A stretch of DNA of 64,000 bases from Massilia atriviolacea (GCF_003953935.1 NZ_RXLQ01000005.1:178625-242624), one strand, 5' to 3'; positions 15,807 to 25,968 are shown, counted from the stretch's first letter. Made by a program: numbers and translations. Notes: generated by a model not told the origin, from the letters alone.

Positions 15807-17725
15807 TGGACGATATGCTCAAGGATTTCGTCGTCGAGGCGATGGATCTTGCAGTCAACGTAGAAGAACACCTGCTCGCCCTCGAGCGCGATCCGAACAA
15901 TAAGGAAACGCTCAACGCGGTGTTTCGCTCGTTCCACACGATCAAGGGCGGGGCCGGTTTCATGGGCTTGCCGGCGCTGGTCGCCGCCTGCCACCTGACC
16001 GAAAACCTGTTCGATGCGCTGCGCACCGGCGCCGCCCCGGTCACGCCGATCGCGATCGAAGCGGCGCTGCAGGCCTCCGGCTTCGTGGCCGACCAGCTGA
16101 CCGACCTGTCGAACGGCGCCGCGCCGGAACAGCTGGCGTCGATGCCCGATTCGCTCGAACGCATCCTGGTCAACGCCATCGAAGGCAAGGGCGACGTCCC
16201 GGCCGGGCCGGCGCCGGCCGCTGCGCCCGCAGCGGCAGCGGTGGCCGCCGCCCCGGCTGCCGCTGTCACTCCCGCCGCGCCTGCCGCTCCCGCCGCCGTC
16301 TCCACCAGCGCCCCCGGCGCCGATGGACTCGACTGGGAAGCGATGTACGTCTCGGTCATCCCGGCCGGCACCTACACGCCGGCCGACAAGCCCGCCGCCG
16401 CCGTCGCCGCAGCGCTCGCCGAACACGCGCCCGCGCCTGTGGCCGCACCACCTGTTGCGGCAGCCGCCAGACCGGCGGCCGACGCCGGCGCCGACCGGCG
16501 CGAGGAAAAGGTGCAGGAATTCCGCGCCGCCTCCGCGCCCGCCAAGGAAGACAGCATCCGGGTCGACGCCGTCAAGCTCGACGCCCTGCTCGAAGTGGCC
16601 GGCGAATCGGTGCAGGCCGCCAACCAGGCTGCCGTGCTGCTCGAACGCCTGCTGCAATTCAAATTCGAAGGTCCCGCCGCCACCCTCATGGCGACCCTGA
16701 CCGAAACGCTGGAACGCGCCTCGCGCTATTCGGCCGAACTGCAGCGCGCCACGCTGGCCACGCGCATGCAGCCGGTCGGGCGCCTGTTCCAGAAGTTCCC
16801 GCGCCTGGTGCGCGAGCTGGCCAAGGACCTGGGCAAGGACGTCGAACTGACCATCGAAGGCGCCGAGACGGAAGTCGACCGCGTGGTGGTCGACAGCCTG
16901 TACGACCCGCTGGTGCACATGCTGCGCAACGCGCTCGATCACGGCGTGGAGTCGCCCGAAGACCGGCTCGCCGCCGGCAAGCCGTCCAAGGCCTTCATCT
17001 CGCTCAAGGCCTGGCAGGAAGCGAACAGCGTCATGATCGTGCTGCAGGACGACGGCAAGGGCATGGACCCGCACGCGCTGCGCCGCAAGGCCGTGCAGAA
17101 GGGCCTGATCAGCGAAAGCGGCGCCCCGACCGACGAAGAAGCCTACCAGCTGGTGTTCCTGCCGGGCTTCTCGACCAAGGAAGTGGCGTCCTCGGTGTCC
17201 GGCCGCGGGGTCGGCATGGACGTGGTCAAGACCGCGGTGGAAAAGAACCGTGGCGCGATCCACATCGATTCCTCGCTCGGCCACGGCACCAAGTTCGCGA
17301 TCCGCCTGCCGATCGAACTGTCGATCGTGCCGACCATGCTGGTGTCGACCTCCGGCGCCGCCCTGGCGCTGCCGATGGCGGTGGTCCAGCGCGTGGTCGA
17401 GCTGCCCGACAACTTCATGAACGTCGGCGGCGCGCCGGTGCTCAAGGACCAGGGACGCCCGCTGCCGGTGCGCTCGCTGGCCAGCGCGCTCGGCTACGAA
17501 GCCTGTTCCGAAAAAGTCGGCATCGTGGTCGCCGCGCCCCAGCCCTACATCCTCGCGGTGGAAGCGGTCGACGGCACCGCCGACCTGGTCATCAAGCCGA
17601 TGACCGCCATCAGCGTCGACGGCATCACCGGCACCGCCCGCTCGGCAGAGGGCGAACTGGTCCTCGTGGTCGGCCTGTCCTTCCTCATGGACGGCTGCCG
17701 GGGCTCGCTCAAGGTCGCCGCCTGA
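15806..17725 (+). CDS. cheA: CheA-type chemotaxis histidine kinase lacking the P2 domain
   Basis: A 639-residue CheA-like kinase. The N-terminal Hpt domain has its phospho-His in SFHTIKGGAGF (His44). A long Ala/Pro-rich linker replaces the usual P2 CheY/CheB-binding domain. The P3 dimerisation segment is near 245-300. The HATPase has the N box HMLRNALDHGVE, the G1 box DDGKGMDP and the G2 box GRGVGMDV. A C-terminal CheW-like domain ends the protein. No cheW, cheY, cheB, cheR or receptor gene is nearby, so this CheZ-CheA pair is an orphan pathway fragment or works with a distant array. Confidence 0.88.
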   Translation: MDDMLKDFVVEAMDLAVNVEEHLLALERDPNNKETLNAVFRSFHTIKGGAGFMGLPALVAACHLTENLFDALRTGAAPVTPIAIEAALQASGFVADQLTDLSNGAAPEQLASMPDSLERILVNAIEGKGDVPAGPAPAAAPAAAAVAAAPAAAVTPAAPAAPAAVSTSAPGADGLDWEAMYVSVIPAGTYTPADKPAAAVAAALAEHAPAPVAAPPVAAAARPAADAGADRREEKVQEFRAASAPAKEDSIRVDAVKLDALLEVAGESVQAANQAAVLLERLLQFKFEGPAATLMATLTETLERASRYSAELQRATLATRMQPVGRLFQKFPRLVRELAKDLGKDVELTIEGAETEVDRVVVDSLYDPLVHMLRNALDHGVESPEDRLAAGKPSKAFISLKAWQEANSVMIVLQDDGKGMDPHALRRKAVQKGLISESGAPTDEEAYQLVFLPGFSTKEVASSVSGRGVGMDVVKTAVEKNRGAIHIDSSLGHGTKFAIRLPIELSIVPTMLVSTSGAALALPMAVVQRVVELPDNFMNVGGAPVLKDQGRPLPVRSLASALGYEACSEKVGIVVAAPQPYILAVEAVDGTADLVIKPMTAISVDGITGTARSAEGELVLVVGLSFLMDGCRGSLKVAA

Positions 17726-17734
17726 TCGGCCGAT

Positions 17735-17780
17735 GCGCGCCGCCTCCCGCACCCTGTGCGGGGGCGGCGCGCGTCGTTTT
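17735..17780 (+). terminator. Intrinsic terminator after cheA
   Basis: A 17-bp GC-rich stem (GCGCGCCGCC plus CCCGCAC, one bulge, three-base loop) is followed by GTCGTTTTGTATTTT, ten bases after the cheA-like stop. Confidence 0.85.
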
Positions 17781-17884
17781 GTATTTTCTCCACATTCATA
17801 ACAGACAACTTGTGTTGCCAGTCAATACATGGCACGATGACGTCCCTGTTCTTGCGACAGGTAAACTTCTATTGAGAGTTGTTA

Positions 17885-19558
17885 ATGATGGCGTCGGAAA
17901 CGTTCGAGCAGGTGCTCACCGCTGCGCAGGCGGCTGGATCGATCAACACAGCGTGGAAAAAGTTCGTCAAGACGACGTTCTTCGTCCCCGTCGCCAAGCC
18001 GGACGGCGGCGGCGTCAAGCTGCTTGCGCGCGACAGCAAGGGTGACGGCAGCCGCGCCATCGTCATTTCGGAAGTGCGCGAGCGGGCCGAGGACGGGCAG
18101 GGCAGCTTGCTGGTCGCGCTCTCGGGCGCCGACGTGGTGCGCCTGCTGCAGGCCGACGCCGCGATCCTGGTGGCCTTGAGCGACCGCACTTTCGACATCG
18201 CCCACGACCGGGTCGCGTGGCTCAGGAAGAGCATCGAAGCATCGCTGGCCAAGGCCGCACAGGCGCGCGAAGCCGCGCCGGCGCCCGTGCCTGCCGCCGC
18301 TCCAGTCCCTTCGCCGGCGCCGGTGGCGCTCGACAAGCCGGCGCCGCCACGGCGTCCCTCCAACGCCCCGCTCGATGTCGCCGCGCTCAAGCCGCGCAAC
18401 GTCGTCATCGACAAGGTCGGCCTCGAATTCTTCGTCCCGGCCGAATGGCGCCAGTCGGCCATGTCGAACGGCTTGCGCTTCCACGACGACAGCAGCGGCA
18501 CCAGGCTGGAGGTGAGCGGCTACCTGCGTCCCGACGTCTCGCTTGGCAAGTGGATCGACACGCGCCTGGCCCTGGTCCGGCACGACATGCCCTACCTGAC
18601 GCAGGCCGGCGAAGCGACCGAGATCCATGGCGACGACTGGCGCGACCGGGTCAAGGGCAAGGCGATCGAATTGACCGGCACCTTTCCGGGCGACGAGTGC
18701 GAGAGCCGCTACCTGCTGGCCTGCGTGCGTACCGACGACGTCGTGGTCGCGATCGCGATTCGGGCGCCGGCCGACGTTTTCGAGCAGCAGCGCTCGCTGT
18801 TCAAATGGTTCCTCAGCCGCGTCGACATCAGGCGCATGTCGGCGCCCGAGCCTTACCGGGTATCGGCCGCCGCCGGCAGCTACGAGCAGGCGCACGAGGC
18901 GGGGGCCGACCCGGGCGTGTTCGGCATGTCGATGGAAGGGCGCATCGGCCGCCTGCGCGCGCTGGCCTATTCGCTGCCGCTGATGCTGGCGATGGGGGTA
19001 CTGGGCATCGTGGCCGCCGTCCTCATTCCCAAGGCAACGATTTTGGGCGTGGTGCTGCTGATCGCCGGTGCCGTGTATTCGCTGTATTCGTGGGTGCGGC
19101 TGATGGTGCTGCGCCTGCACGACGTGAACCTGAGCGGCAAGTGGCTGCTCGGGTTTATCCTGGCAATCGGCCTCGGAGGGGCGCTGGGCAACCACAACTT
19201 CGTGCTGGTCGCATCGCTGATATTCTGGATCGGATCGATGGTCATTTACTGCCTCGTTCCGGGCACCGATGGCGACAACGACTACGGCGAAGCGCCCGGT
19301 CCGAACACCACCCTGGTCAAGGTCGGCGCGACCCTGGTCATCATCATGCAGATCGTCTCGATGGGGGCGCAGGCGAAGATGAGCGGCAAGGGCGGCTACA
19401 ACGCCACGCGCGCCAAGCAATCCGCCTGGACCGCGCCCGCGGGCGGCATGGCCATCCGCTTCCCCGGCCAGTCGATCGGAGGGGCGAAGGCGTCCGCCAT
19501 GCCGCACGGCCCGGCGGGCATGCGCCAGTTCGCCGGCAACGCCGGCGCAACGGCGTAG
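17885..19558 (+). CDS. Multi-pass membrane protein: SseB-like N-domain plus DUF805, C-terminus truncated by a stop
   Basis: A 557-residue protein. The N-terminal ~95 residues (FEQVLTAAQAAGSINTAW...) resemble an SseB-type domain. An Ala/Pro linker is followed by a soluble domain of ~150 residues (VVIDKVGLEFFVPAEW onward) of uncertain family. A DUF805 module with about four hydrophobic spans comes next, containing the motifs RLHDVNLSGKW and LVPGTDGDNDYG. The last ~40 residues match the beginning of the C-terminal domain of the downstream paralogue and then stop at an in-frame TAG. Related sequence continues in frame after the TAG. The start ATG at 17885 is preceded by GAGAG. Function unknown. 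Confidence 0.75.
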   Translation: MMASETFEQVLTAAQAAGSINTAWKKFVKTTFFVPVAKPDGGGVKLLARDSKGDGSRAIVISEVRERAEDGQGSLLVALSGADVVRLLQADAAILVALSDRTFDIAHDRVAWLRKSIEASLAKAAQAREAAPAPVPAAAPVPSPAPVALDKPAPPRRPSNAPLDVAALKPRNVVIDKVGLEFFVPAEWRQSAMSNGLRFHDDSSGTRLEVSGYLRPDVSLGKWIDTRLALVRHDMPYLTQAGEATEIHGDDWRDRVKGKAIELTGTFPGDECESRYLLACVRTDDVVVAIAIRAPADVFEQQRSLFKWFLSRVDIRRMSAPEPYRVSAAAGSYEQAHEAGADPGVFGMSMEGRIGRLRALAYSLPLMLAMGVLGIVAAVLIPKATILGVVLLIAGAVYSLYSWVRLMVLRLHDVNLSGKWLLGFILAIGLGGALGNHNFVLVASLIFWIGSMVIYCLVPGTDGDNDYGEAPGPNTTLVKVGATLVIIMQIVSMGAQAKMSGKGGYNATRAKQSAWTAPAGGMAIRFPGQSIGGAKASAMPHGPAGMRQFAGNAGATA

Positions 19559-19720
19559 ATGACGCGGGTGGCGGGCCCTGGCCGGGAGCCGGTCATGGAC
19601 AATCCGCAGGCGTCGATGCGCGCCCATGGCCGGGCGATGCCGGGCAGGACGGCCATGTTTGTCGGCAGCCATCGCGACCGCGACCCGCGGGTCGGGATTC
19701 CGGGTAAGATGACGCGCTGA
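19559..19720 (+). pseudogene. In-frame remnant of the C-terminal domain after a TAG stop
   Basis: Reading on in the same frame past the TAG at 19556-19558 gives an open stretch to a TGA at 19718. It contains NPQASMRAHGRAMPGRTAM, which aligns with DPEATMLALQATMLGRDAVM of the intact downstream paralogue. The upstream gene therefore once had the same C-terminal domain, now cut off by a nonsense change and eroded. Confidence 0.55.
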
Positions 19721-19747
19721 CAAGCAAAATCGCGTTAAAGGTTGCAG

Positions 19748-20944
19748 ATGATAGCGTCGGAAAATTTTGAGCAGGTGCTGGCCGCCGCGCAGGCGGGCGA
19801 ATCGCTGCATCCAGCGTGGAAGAAGTTAGTCAACACCAGGTTCTTTGTCGCCGTGCTGGCGCCGGCCGACGGCGACGCCGGCTACACCTTGCAGTTGCCC
19901 GACGGCGCACGGGCGGTGGCGATGTCCGAAGAGAGCGGGCGGCTCGCTGCCGGCGATGGCGGCGTGCTGGTCGCGCTCCCGGGCGCCGACGTGGTGCGCA
20001 TGGCGCCGGACGGGGTCGGCATCGCAGTCGCCCTGAGCGCGCAGACCTTCGACATTGCCGCCAGCCGGGTGGCGTGGATCAGGAAAAGTATCGAAGCCAC
20101 GCTGGCCAAGGCCGCCCTGGCGCGCGCGGCCGCCATGCCCGCTTCCGCTCCCGCTTCCGCTCCCGCTTCCGCTCCCGCTCCCGCTCCCGAACCTGCCGCG
20201 CCGGCAAAGGCCGCTCCCGCCGCAGCGCGATTGCCCGTGCTCGAACCCGTGCCCGCAGGCAGTTACGAAGACCTGGTCTTCGTGGAAGAAGACCCGCCGG
20301 CGCGCGCCCCATCGCTGCTGGACCGCATCGGCCGCAAGCGCGCACTGGCCTGCAGCCTGCCGCTGCTCGCCGCCCTTGGCCTGGCGGGCCAGGCGCTGCT
20401 GCGCGGCGCCGCCGAGCGTCCGCAGCCGGGACAGGCGGCAGGGCGCGGCGGCGATGAGGCGACGCCGCAGGCCGGACCGGCCGGGGCCGCACGCAAGTCC
20501 GGCGCGCCGCTCGCCAGCCAGGCCTGGACCTCGCCCGACGGCGCCCTGACGATCGACTTTCCCGCCAGGCCGGAGGAAGAGAGCGTGCGCGCCAATACGC
20601 TCGAACGCATGGGCGCGGTGCGCATGCGCCAGTTCGGCGTCTTTGCCCACAGCGAGAACTACAAGGTCCAGGTGCTCGACCTCGGCACGCCGCCGGCCGA
20701 TCCCGAGGCCACCATGCTCGCATTGCAGGCGACCATGCTCGGCCGCGACGCCGTCATGACGGCGCCGCCGATGGAGCTGGTCTTCAAGGGCTATCCGGGA
20801 CGCGACATCAAGGCCGGTCGGCGCCTGATCCGGATGGCGGTGGTGGGCGCCACGGTGTACATCGCGTCGGCCGAGGCCGACCCCGCCCCGGCATCGATGC
20901 GGCGCGCCGGCGAATTCGTCGGATCGCTGGCGCTGAACCAGTAA
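19748..20944 (+). CDS. SseB-like N-domain protein with one membrane span, paralogue of the upstream gene
   Basis: A 398-residue protein. Its first ~100 residues (FEQVLAAAQAGESLHPAW) are clearly homologous to the preceding gene. An Ala-Ser-Pro repeat linker follows, then one hydrophobic span (LACSLPLLAALGLAGQALL, near residue 205), then a C-terminal domain (AWTSPDGALTIDFP...) with the FKGYPGRDIKAG and VYIASAEAD motifs. It lacks the DUF805 and middle domains of its neighbour. Tandem arrangement points to duplication followed by domain loss or gain. Start ATG 19748 is preceded by AAAGG. Function unknown. Confidence 0.75.
   Translation: MIASENFEQVLAAAQAGESLHPAWKKLVNTRFFVAVLAPADGDAGYTLQLPDGARAVAMSEESGRLAAGDGGVLVALPGADVVRMAPDGVGIAVALSAQTFDIAASRVAWIRKSIEATLAKAALARAAAMPASAPASAPASAPAPAPEPAAPAKAAPAAARLPVLEPVPAGSYEDLVFVEEDPPARAPSLLDRIGRKRALACSLPLLAALGLAGQALLRGAAERPQPGQAAGRGGDEATPQAGPAGAARKSGAPLASQAWTSPDGALTIDFPARPEEESVRANTLERMGAVRMRQFGVFAHSENYKVQVLDLGTPPADPEATMLALQATMLGRDAVMTAPPMELVFKGYPGRDIKAGRRLIRMAVVGATVYIASAEADPAPASMRRAGEFVGSLALNQ
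20141..20193 (+). repeat. In-frame 6/12-bp repeat encoding Ala-Ser-Ala-Pro
   Basis: Repeated GCTTCCGCTCCC and GCTCCC units encode an Ala-Ser-Ala-Pro run between the N-domain and the membrane span. Copy number could change in frame, altering linker length. Confidence 0.7.
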
Positions 20945-21119
20945 GGAGCGAGGAACAAATGCTTCGTTCGCCGATACGATACATTAAGTGAATAAACTTC
21001 AGCAAAGGCGTATCGAAAGCCACAAAAGTATCAAAATGGTGCAAGGGCTACCGCGCTGCACAAATATGGCATAATCAAATGCGGTACTTGATTCATGCAG
21101 TCGCCCACACCCCACCATC

Positions 21120-22523
21120 ATGATAAAAACGCTCTACGACAAACTCTGGGAATCGCACATCGTGCGCTCCGACGACGACGGTACGACGGTGCTCTACATC
21201 GACCGCCACCTGCTGCATGAAGTGACCAGCCCGCAAGCCTTCGACGGCCTGCGCGCGGCCAAGCGCCAGCTATGGCGCAATTCGGCCAACCTGGCGGTGG
21301 CCGACCACAACGTGCCGACCACCGACCGCAAGGACGGCATCGCCGACCCGACCTCGCGCCTGCAGGTCGAAACGCTGGACGCCAACTCGAAGAGTTATGG
21401 CCTGACCTACTTCAACATGAACGACAAGCGCCAGGGCATCGTGCACGTGATCGGTCCCGAGCAGGGCGCGACCCTGCCCGGCATGACGGTGGTCTGCGGC
21501 GATTCGCACACCTCCACCCACGGCGCCTTCGGCTGCCTGGCGCACGGCATCGGCACCTCCGAAGTCGAACACGTGCTGGCGACCCAGACCCTGCTGGCCA
21601 AAAAATCCAAGTCCATGCTGGTGCAGGTCGACGGCGCGCTGCCGGCGGGCGTGACCGCCAAGGACATCGTGCTGGCCGTGATCGGCAAGATCGGCACCGC
21701 CGGCGGCACCGGCTACGCCATCGAATTCGGCGGCTCGGCGATCCGCGCGCTGTCGATGGAAGGGCGCATGACGGTCTGTAACATGGCGATCGAAGCGGGC
21801 GCGCGCGCCGGCATGATCGGCGTGGACGACACCACCATCAACTACGTCAAGGGCCGCCCGTACGCGCCCGCCGGCCCGCACTGGGACCGCGCGGTCGACT
21901 ACTGGCGCACCCTGCACACCGACCAGGGCGCCCAGTTCGACATGGTGGTGCTGCTCGACGCCGCCACCATTACGCCGCAGGTCACCTGGGGCACCTCGCC
22001 CGAAATGGTCACCTCGATCGACGGCCGCGTGCCCGATCCGGACCTGGAAAAGGACGCCGTGCGGCGCGACGCCATGGAAAAGGCGCTGGTCTACATGAAC
22101 CTGCAGCCCAACACCCCGATCGCCGACATCCGCATCGACAAGGTGTTCATCGGTTCGTGCACCAATTCGCGCATCGAAGACCTGCGCGCCGCCGCCGCCG
22201 TGGTACGCGGCAAGCACCGCGCGTCGAACGTGCGCCTGGCGCTGGTGGTGCCGGGTTCCGGACTGGTCAAGGACCAGGCCGAGCGCGAAGGGCTGGACAA
22301 GATTTTCAAGGACGCGGGCTTCGAATGGCGCGAGCCGGGATGCTCGATGTGCCTTGCCATGAATGCCGACCGGCTCGAGCCGGGCGAGCGCTGCGCCTCG
22401 ACCTCGAACCGCAATTTCGAAGGTCGCCAGGGGCAGGGCGGGCGTACTCACCTGGTATCGCCCGCGATGGCGGCGGCGGCCGGCATCACCGGCCATTTCG
22501 TCGACGTGCGCGCACTGCGCTAA
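21120..22523 (+). CDS. leuC: 3-isopropylmalate dehydratase large subunit
   Basis: A 467-residue aconitase-family protein of leucine synthesis; with LeuD it isomerises 2-isopropylmalate to 3-isopropylmalate. 4Fe-4S ligand cysteines are visible in [11 protein letters not shown] and in CSMCLAMN, and [14 protein letters not shown] is the family signature. Length matches LeuC. It heads leuC-entericidin-leuD-leuB, as in other beta-proteobacteria. A CATAAT -10-like hexamer at 21070 lies in the upstream region without a good -35. Confidence 0.97.
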   Translation: MIKTLYDKLWESHIVRSDDDGTTVLYIDRHLLHEVTSPQAFDGLRAAKRQLWRNSANLAVADHNVPTTDRKDGIADPTSRLQVETLDANSKSYGLTYFNMNDKRQGIVHVIGPEQGATLPGMTVVCGDSHTSTHGAFGCLAHGIGTSEVEHVLATQTLLAKKSKSMLVQVDGALPAGVTAKDIVLAVIGKIGTAGGTGYAIEFGGSAIRALSMEGRMTVCNMAIEAGARAGMIGVDDTTINYVKGRPYAPAGPHWDRAVDYWRTLHTDQGAQFDMVVLLDAATITPQVTWGTSPEMVTSIDGRVPDPDLEKDAVRRDAMEKALVYMNLQPNTPIADIRIDKVFIGSCTNSRIEDLRAAAAVVRGKHRASNVRLALVVPGSGLVKDQAEREGLDKIFKDAGFEWREPGCSMCLAMNADRLEPGERCASTSNRNFEGRQGQGGRTHLVSPAMAAAAGITGHFVDVRALR

Positions 22524-22546
22524 CATCCATCGTCTGTGAGTTTGTC

Positions 22547-22669
22547 ATGAAAAAGCTGTTTGCCCTGTTCGCCATCGCTGCGCTCCTCACCGGTTGCAAT
22601 ACCGTCTCGGGCTTTGGCAAGGACATTCAAAAAGTCGGCCAGAAGATAGACGGCGCCGGCAAAAAATAA
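22547..22669 (+). CDS. Entericidin-family small lipoprotein
   Basis: A 40-residue protein with a lipoprotein signal ([17 protein letters not shown], lipobox LLTGC), a mature N-terminus [15 protein letters not shown] and a Lys-rich tail, matching the entericidin A/B family. Members sit between leuC and leuD in many beta-proteobacteria. Their role is uncertain; in E. coli they form an envelope antidote/toxin-like lipoprotein pair. Confidence 0.9.
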   Translation: MKKLFALFAIAALLTGCNTVSGFGKDIQKVGQKIDGAGKK

Positions 22670-22736
22670 CAGGCGGATCGCACCTCCGCCGCGCGGCTCC
22701 CGCTCATGCGGGGCCGCGCCCACACTGCAAGAGACC

Positions 22737-23384
22737 ATGGATAAATTTACGATATACGAAGGCCTGGTGGCCCCGCTCGACCGCGCCAACGTCGACACCG
22801 ACGCCATCATTCCCAAGCAGTTCCTCAAGTCGATCCATCGCACCGGCTTCGGCCCCAATCTGTTCGACGAGTGGCGCTATCTCGATCACGGCGAACCGGG
22901 CCAGGATAACAGCGGCCGTCCGCTCAATCCCGACTTCGTGCTCAACCAGCCGCGCTACCAGGGCGCATCGATCCTGCTGACGCGCAAGAACTTCGGCTGC
23001 GGCTCCTCGCGCGAACACGCGCCGTGGGCGCTCGACCAGTACGGCTTTCGCGCCATCATCGCGCCGAGTTTCGCCGACATCTTCTTCAACAACTGCTACA
23101 AGAGCGGCCTGCTGCCGATCGTTCTCAGCGAGTCGCAGGTCGAGCACCTGTTCAACGAAGTCAAGGCCTTCCCGGGCTTCCGCCTGGTGGTGGACCTGGA
23201 GCAGCAGCGCATCTCGACCGCCAACGGCGCGGTGAACTACGACTTCCAGATCGACCCGTTCCGCAAATACTGCCTGTTGAACGGCCTGGACGACATCGGC
23301 CTGACCCTGCGCCACGCGGACGAGATCCGCGCCTTCGAAGAGCGCCACCTGGCGGCCCAGCCCTGGCTGGCCAACGTCATCTGA
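22737..23384 (+). CDS. leuD: 3-isopropylmalate dehydratase small subunit
   Basis: A 215-residue swivelling-domain subunit of isopropylmalate isomerase. Conserved parts include [18 protein letters not shown] near the N-terminus and the [15 protein letters not shown] substrate-binding motif near residue 85. It partners LeuC and lies 20 bases before leuB. Confidence 0.97.
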   Translation: MDKFTIYEGLVAPLDRANVDTDAIIPKQFLKSIHRTGFGPNLFDEWRYLDHGEPGQDNSGRPLNPDFVLNQPRYQGASILLTRKNFGCGSSREHAPWALDQYGFRAIIAPSFADIFFNNCYKSGLLPIVLSESQVEHLFNEVKAFPGFRLVVDLEQQRISTANGAVNYDFQIDPFRKYCLLNGLDDIGLTLRHADEIRAFEERHLAAQPWLANVI

Positions 23385-23404
23385 ACAAAAGAAAAAGAGA
23401 TCAC

Positions 23405-24475
23405 ATGAAGATTGCAATCCTGCCCGGCGACGGCATCGGCCCTGAAATCATGGCGCAAGCGGTCAAGGTACTGAACGTCCTTGGCGAACGGTTCGAGATG
23501 GAGAGCGCCGACGTCGGCGGCGCCGGCTACGCCGCCCACGGCCACCCGCTGCCGCCGGCCACGCTGGCGCTGGCCAAGAGCGCCGACGCGGTGCTGTTCG
23601 GTGCCGTCGGCGACTACAAGTACGATACGCTGGCGCGCGCGCTGCGTCCGGAACAGGCGATCCTCGGCCTGCGCAAGGAACTGGCGCTGTTCGCCAACCT
23701 GCGCCCGGCGATCCTGTACCCGGAACTGGCCGGCGCCTCCACGCTGAAGCCCGAGGTGGTCTCGGGCCTGGACATCCTGATCATCCGCGAACTGACCGGC
23801 GACATCTACTTCGGCAAGCCGCGCGGCGTGCGCGAATGCCCGGACGGCCCGTTCAAGGGCGAGCGCGAAGGCTTCGACACGATGCGCTACGCCGAAACCG
23901 AAATCCGCCGTATCGCCCACGTGGCCTTCCAGGCCGCGCAAAAGCGCAGCAAGCGCGTCACCAGCGTGGACAAGGCCAACGTACTGGAGACCTTCCAGTT
24001 CTGGCGCGACATCGTCACCGACGTGCACAAGCAATACCCGGACGTCGAACTCGATCACATGTATGTCGATAACGCCGCCATGCAGCTGGTGCGCGCGCCG
24101 AAAAAATTCGACGTCATGGTGACCGGGAATATGTTCGGCGATATCCTGTCCGACTGCGCGGCCATGCTTACCGGTTCGATCGGCATGCTGCCATCGGCCT
24201 CGCTCGACGCCAGCAACAAGGGCCTGTACGAGCCGTCGCACGGTTCGGCGCCGGACATCGCCGGCAAGGGCGTCGCCAATCCGCTGGCGACGATCCTGTC
24301 GGCCGCGATGATGCTGCGCTTCTCGCTCGGCAAGACCGAGCAGGCCGAGCGCATCGAGAACGCGGTGAAAACGGTGCTGGCGCAGGGCTTGCGCACCGCC
24401 GATATTTTTGAAGCCGGTACCACCAGGGTCGGTACCGAGGAAATGGGCAATGCAGTGGTCAAGGCGCTTGGATGA
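23405..24475 (+). CDS. leuB: 3-isopropylmalate dehydrogenase
   Basis: A 356-residue NAD-dependent beta-decarboxylating dehydrogenase that converts 3-isopropylmalate to 2-oxoisocaproate. The N-terminus is [15 protein letters not shown]. Other hallmarks are [24 protein letters not shown] and [19 protein letters not shown]. The start is preceded by an AAAGAGA site. It completes the leuCDB operon. Confidence 0.97.
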   Translation: MKIAILPGDGIGPEIMAQAVKVLNVLGERFEMESADVGGAGYAAHGHPLPPATLALAKSADAVLFGAVGDYKYDTLARALRPEQAILGLRKELALFANLRPAILYPELAGASTLKPEVVSGLDILIIRELTGDIYFGKPRGVRECPDGPFKGEREGFDTMRYAETEIRRIAHVAFQAAQKRSKRVTSVDKANVLETFQFWRDIVTDVHKQYPDVELDHMYVDNAAMQLVRAPKKFDVMVTGNMFGDILSDCAAMLTGSIGMLPSASLDASNKGLYEPSHGSAPDIAGKGVANPLATILSAAMMLRFSLGKTEQAERIENAVKTVLAQGLRTADIFEAGTTRVGTEEMGNAVVKALG

Positions 24476-24518
24476 ATCGGCTTCAACAAGCGGTCTTTAA
24501 CAATAACGAGGAAAGAAG

Positions 24519-25646
24519 ATGAAATTAGTTGGCTTGGTAGGTTGGCGCGGTATGGTTGGTTCGGTCCTGATGCAGCGCATGCAGGACGAGGGCGATTTCG
24601 CCCACATCGAACCGGTGTTTTTCACGACCTCGAACGCGGGCGGCAAAGCCCCGGCGATGGCGAAGAACGAGACTACCCTGAAAGACGCAACCGACATTAC
24701 CGAGCTGTCGAAATGCGAGATCATCATATCCTGCCAGGGCGGCGACTACACCAGCGAGGTGTTCCCGAAGCTGCGCGCGGCCGGCTGGAGCGGCTACTGG
24801 ATCGACGCCGCCTCGACCCTGCGCATGAACGACGACGCCGTCATCGTGCTCGACCCGGTTAACCTCGACGTCATCAAGAACGCGATGAGCAAGGGCGTGA
24901 AGAACTACATCGGCGGCAATTGCACCGTCTCGTGCATGCTGATGGGCCTGGGCGGCCTGTTCCAGCACAAGCTGGTCGACTGGATGAGCTCCATGACCTA
25001 CCAGGCGGCGTCCGGCGGCGGCGCCCAGCACATGCGCGAGCTGCTGACCCAGTTCGGCACCATCAACCAGTCGGTCAAGGCGCTGCTGGACAACCCGGCC
25101 GCCGCCATCCTCGACATCGACCGCACCGTGCTGGCCACCCAGCATGGCATGTCGGCGGACGAGACCAGACAGTTCGGCGTGCCGCTGGCCGGCAACCTGA
25201 TTCCGTGGATCGACAAGGACCTGGGCAACGGCCAGTCGAAGGAAGAGTGGAAGGCCGGCGCCGAGACCAACAAGATCCTCGGCCTGGGCGCGGCCTTCGG
25301 CAGCAAGGAAATCCCGGTCGACGGCCTGTGCGTGCGCGTGGGCGCGATGCGCTGCCACTCGCAGGCACTGACCATCAAGCTGAAAAAGGACGTGCCGCTC
25401 GACGAAATCAACGACATCATCGCCGCCAACAACCAGTGGGTGAAAGTGGTGCCGAACACGCGCGAAGCGTCGATGCGCGACCTGTCGCCGGCGGCGGTCA
25501 CGGGCAGCCTGACCATCCCGGTCGGCCGCCTGCGCAAGATGTCGATGGGCGGCGAGTACCTGTCCGCCTTCACCGTGGGCGACCAGCTGCTGTGGGGCGC
25601 GGCCGAACCGTTGCGCCGCATGCTGCGGATTATCCTCGATAAGTAA
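24519..25646 (+). CDS. asd: Aspartate-semialdehyde dehydrogenase
   Basis: A 375-residue enzyme forming aspartate semialdehyde for lysine/DAP, threonine and methionine synthesis. The N-terminal NADP-binding motif is [17 protein letters not shown]. The active-site Cys lies in [11 protein letters not shown], and [17 protein letters not shown] carries the later catalytic region. It resembles the E. coli type, and an AGGAAAGA ribosome site precedes the ATG. Confidence 0.96.
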   Translation: MKLVGLVGWRGMVGSVLMQRMQDEGDFAHIEPVFFTTSNAGGKAPAMAKNETTLKDATDITELSKCEIIISCQGGDYTSEVFPKLRAAGWSGYWIDAASTLRMNDDAVIVLDPVNLDVIKNAMSKGVKNYIGGNCTVSCMLMGLGGLFQHKLVDWMSSMTYQAASGGGAQHMRELLTQFGTINQSVKALLDNPAAAILDIDRTVLATQHGMSADETRQFGVPLAGNLIPWIDKDLGNGQSKEEWKAGAETNKILGLGAAFGSKEIPVDGLCVRVGAMRCHSQALTIKLKKDVPLDEINDIIAANNQWVKVVPNTREASMRDLSPAAVTGSLTIPVGRLRKMSMGGEYLSAFTVGDQLLWGAAEPLRRMLRIILDK

Positions 25647-25968
25647 TTCGGCGCAGTAAAGACGTGTAGAATTGCGTGTTGTGCATCCAATCGGTGCACA
25701 ACACGGCGGCGGTGGCCGGCGCCCGACTTGCGTTTTTAGCCACCAAAACCACGGTTTTCCGTATCCTTCTTGATAATTCAGTTGTTAAATCTTGCAAGGT
25801 ACTTGACATACAGGCATGAATGGGGTTCCGAGCGAGCTGTTACAGAAAGCGCGAAATTGCGTATTTAGTGAGCAGCTCCCCGACATAGTTGCTCCAAAAA
25901 CTTGCATGCTCCAGAGCATGATGATATGTTGAGACCTCCGGGAAACCAGCCTTCTCCCCCGTCAACTC
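25647..25968. other. Intergenic region upstream of fimV
   Basis: These 322 bases have no gene. They contain the inverted repeat at 25676-25704, a TTGACA hexamer at 25803 with no matching -10 at normal spacing, and a short inverted repeat CATGCT/AGCATG near 25905-25920. Confidence 0.6.
25676..25704. repeat. Perfect 10-bp inverted repeat after asd
   Basis: GTGTTGTGCA and its exact complement flank a nine-base loop, 30 bases after the asd stop. The right arm is followed by GGCGGCGG rather than T residues, so it is not a standard intrinsic terminator. It may be an RNA 3'-end stabiliser or a protein-binding site. Confidence 0.7.

Noticed and set aside
25803-25831. TTGACA as -35 of a fimV promoter
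   Set aside because: No acceptable -10 occurs 15-19 bases downstream.
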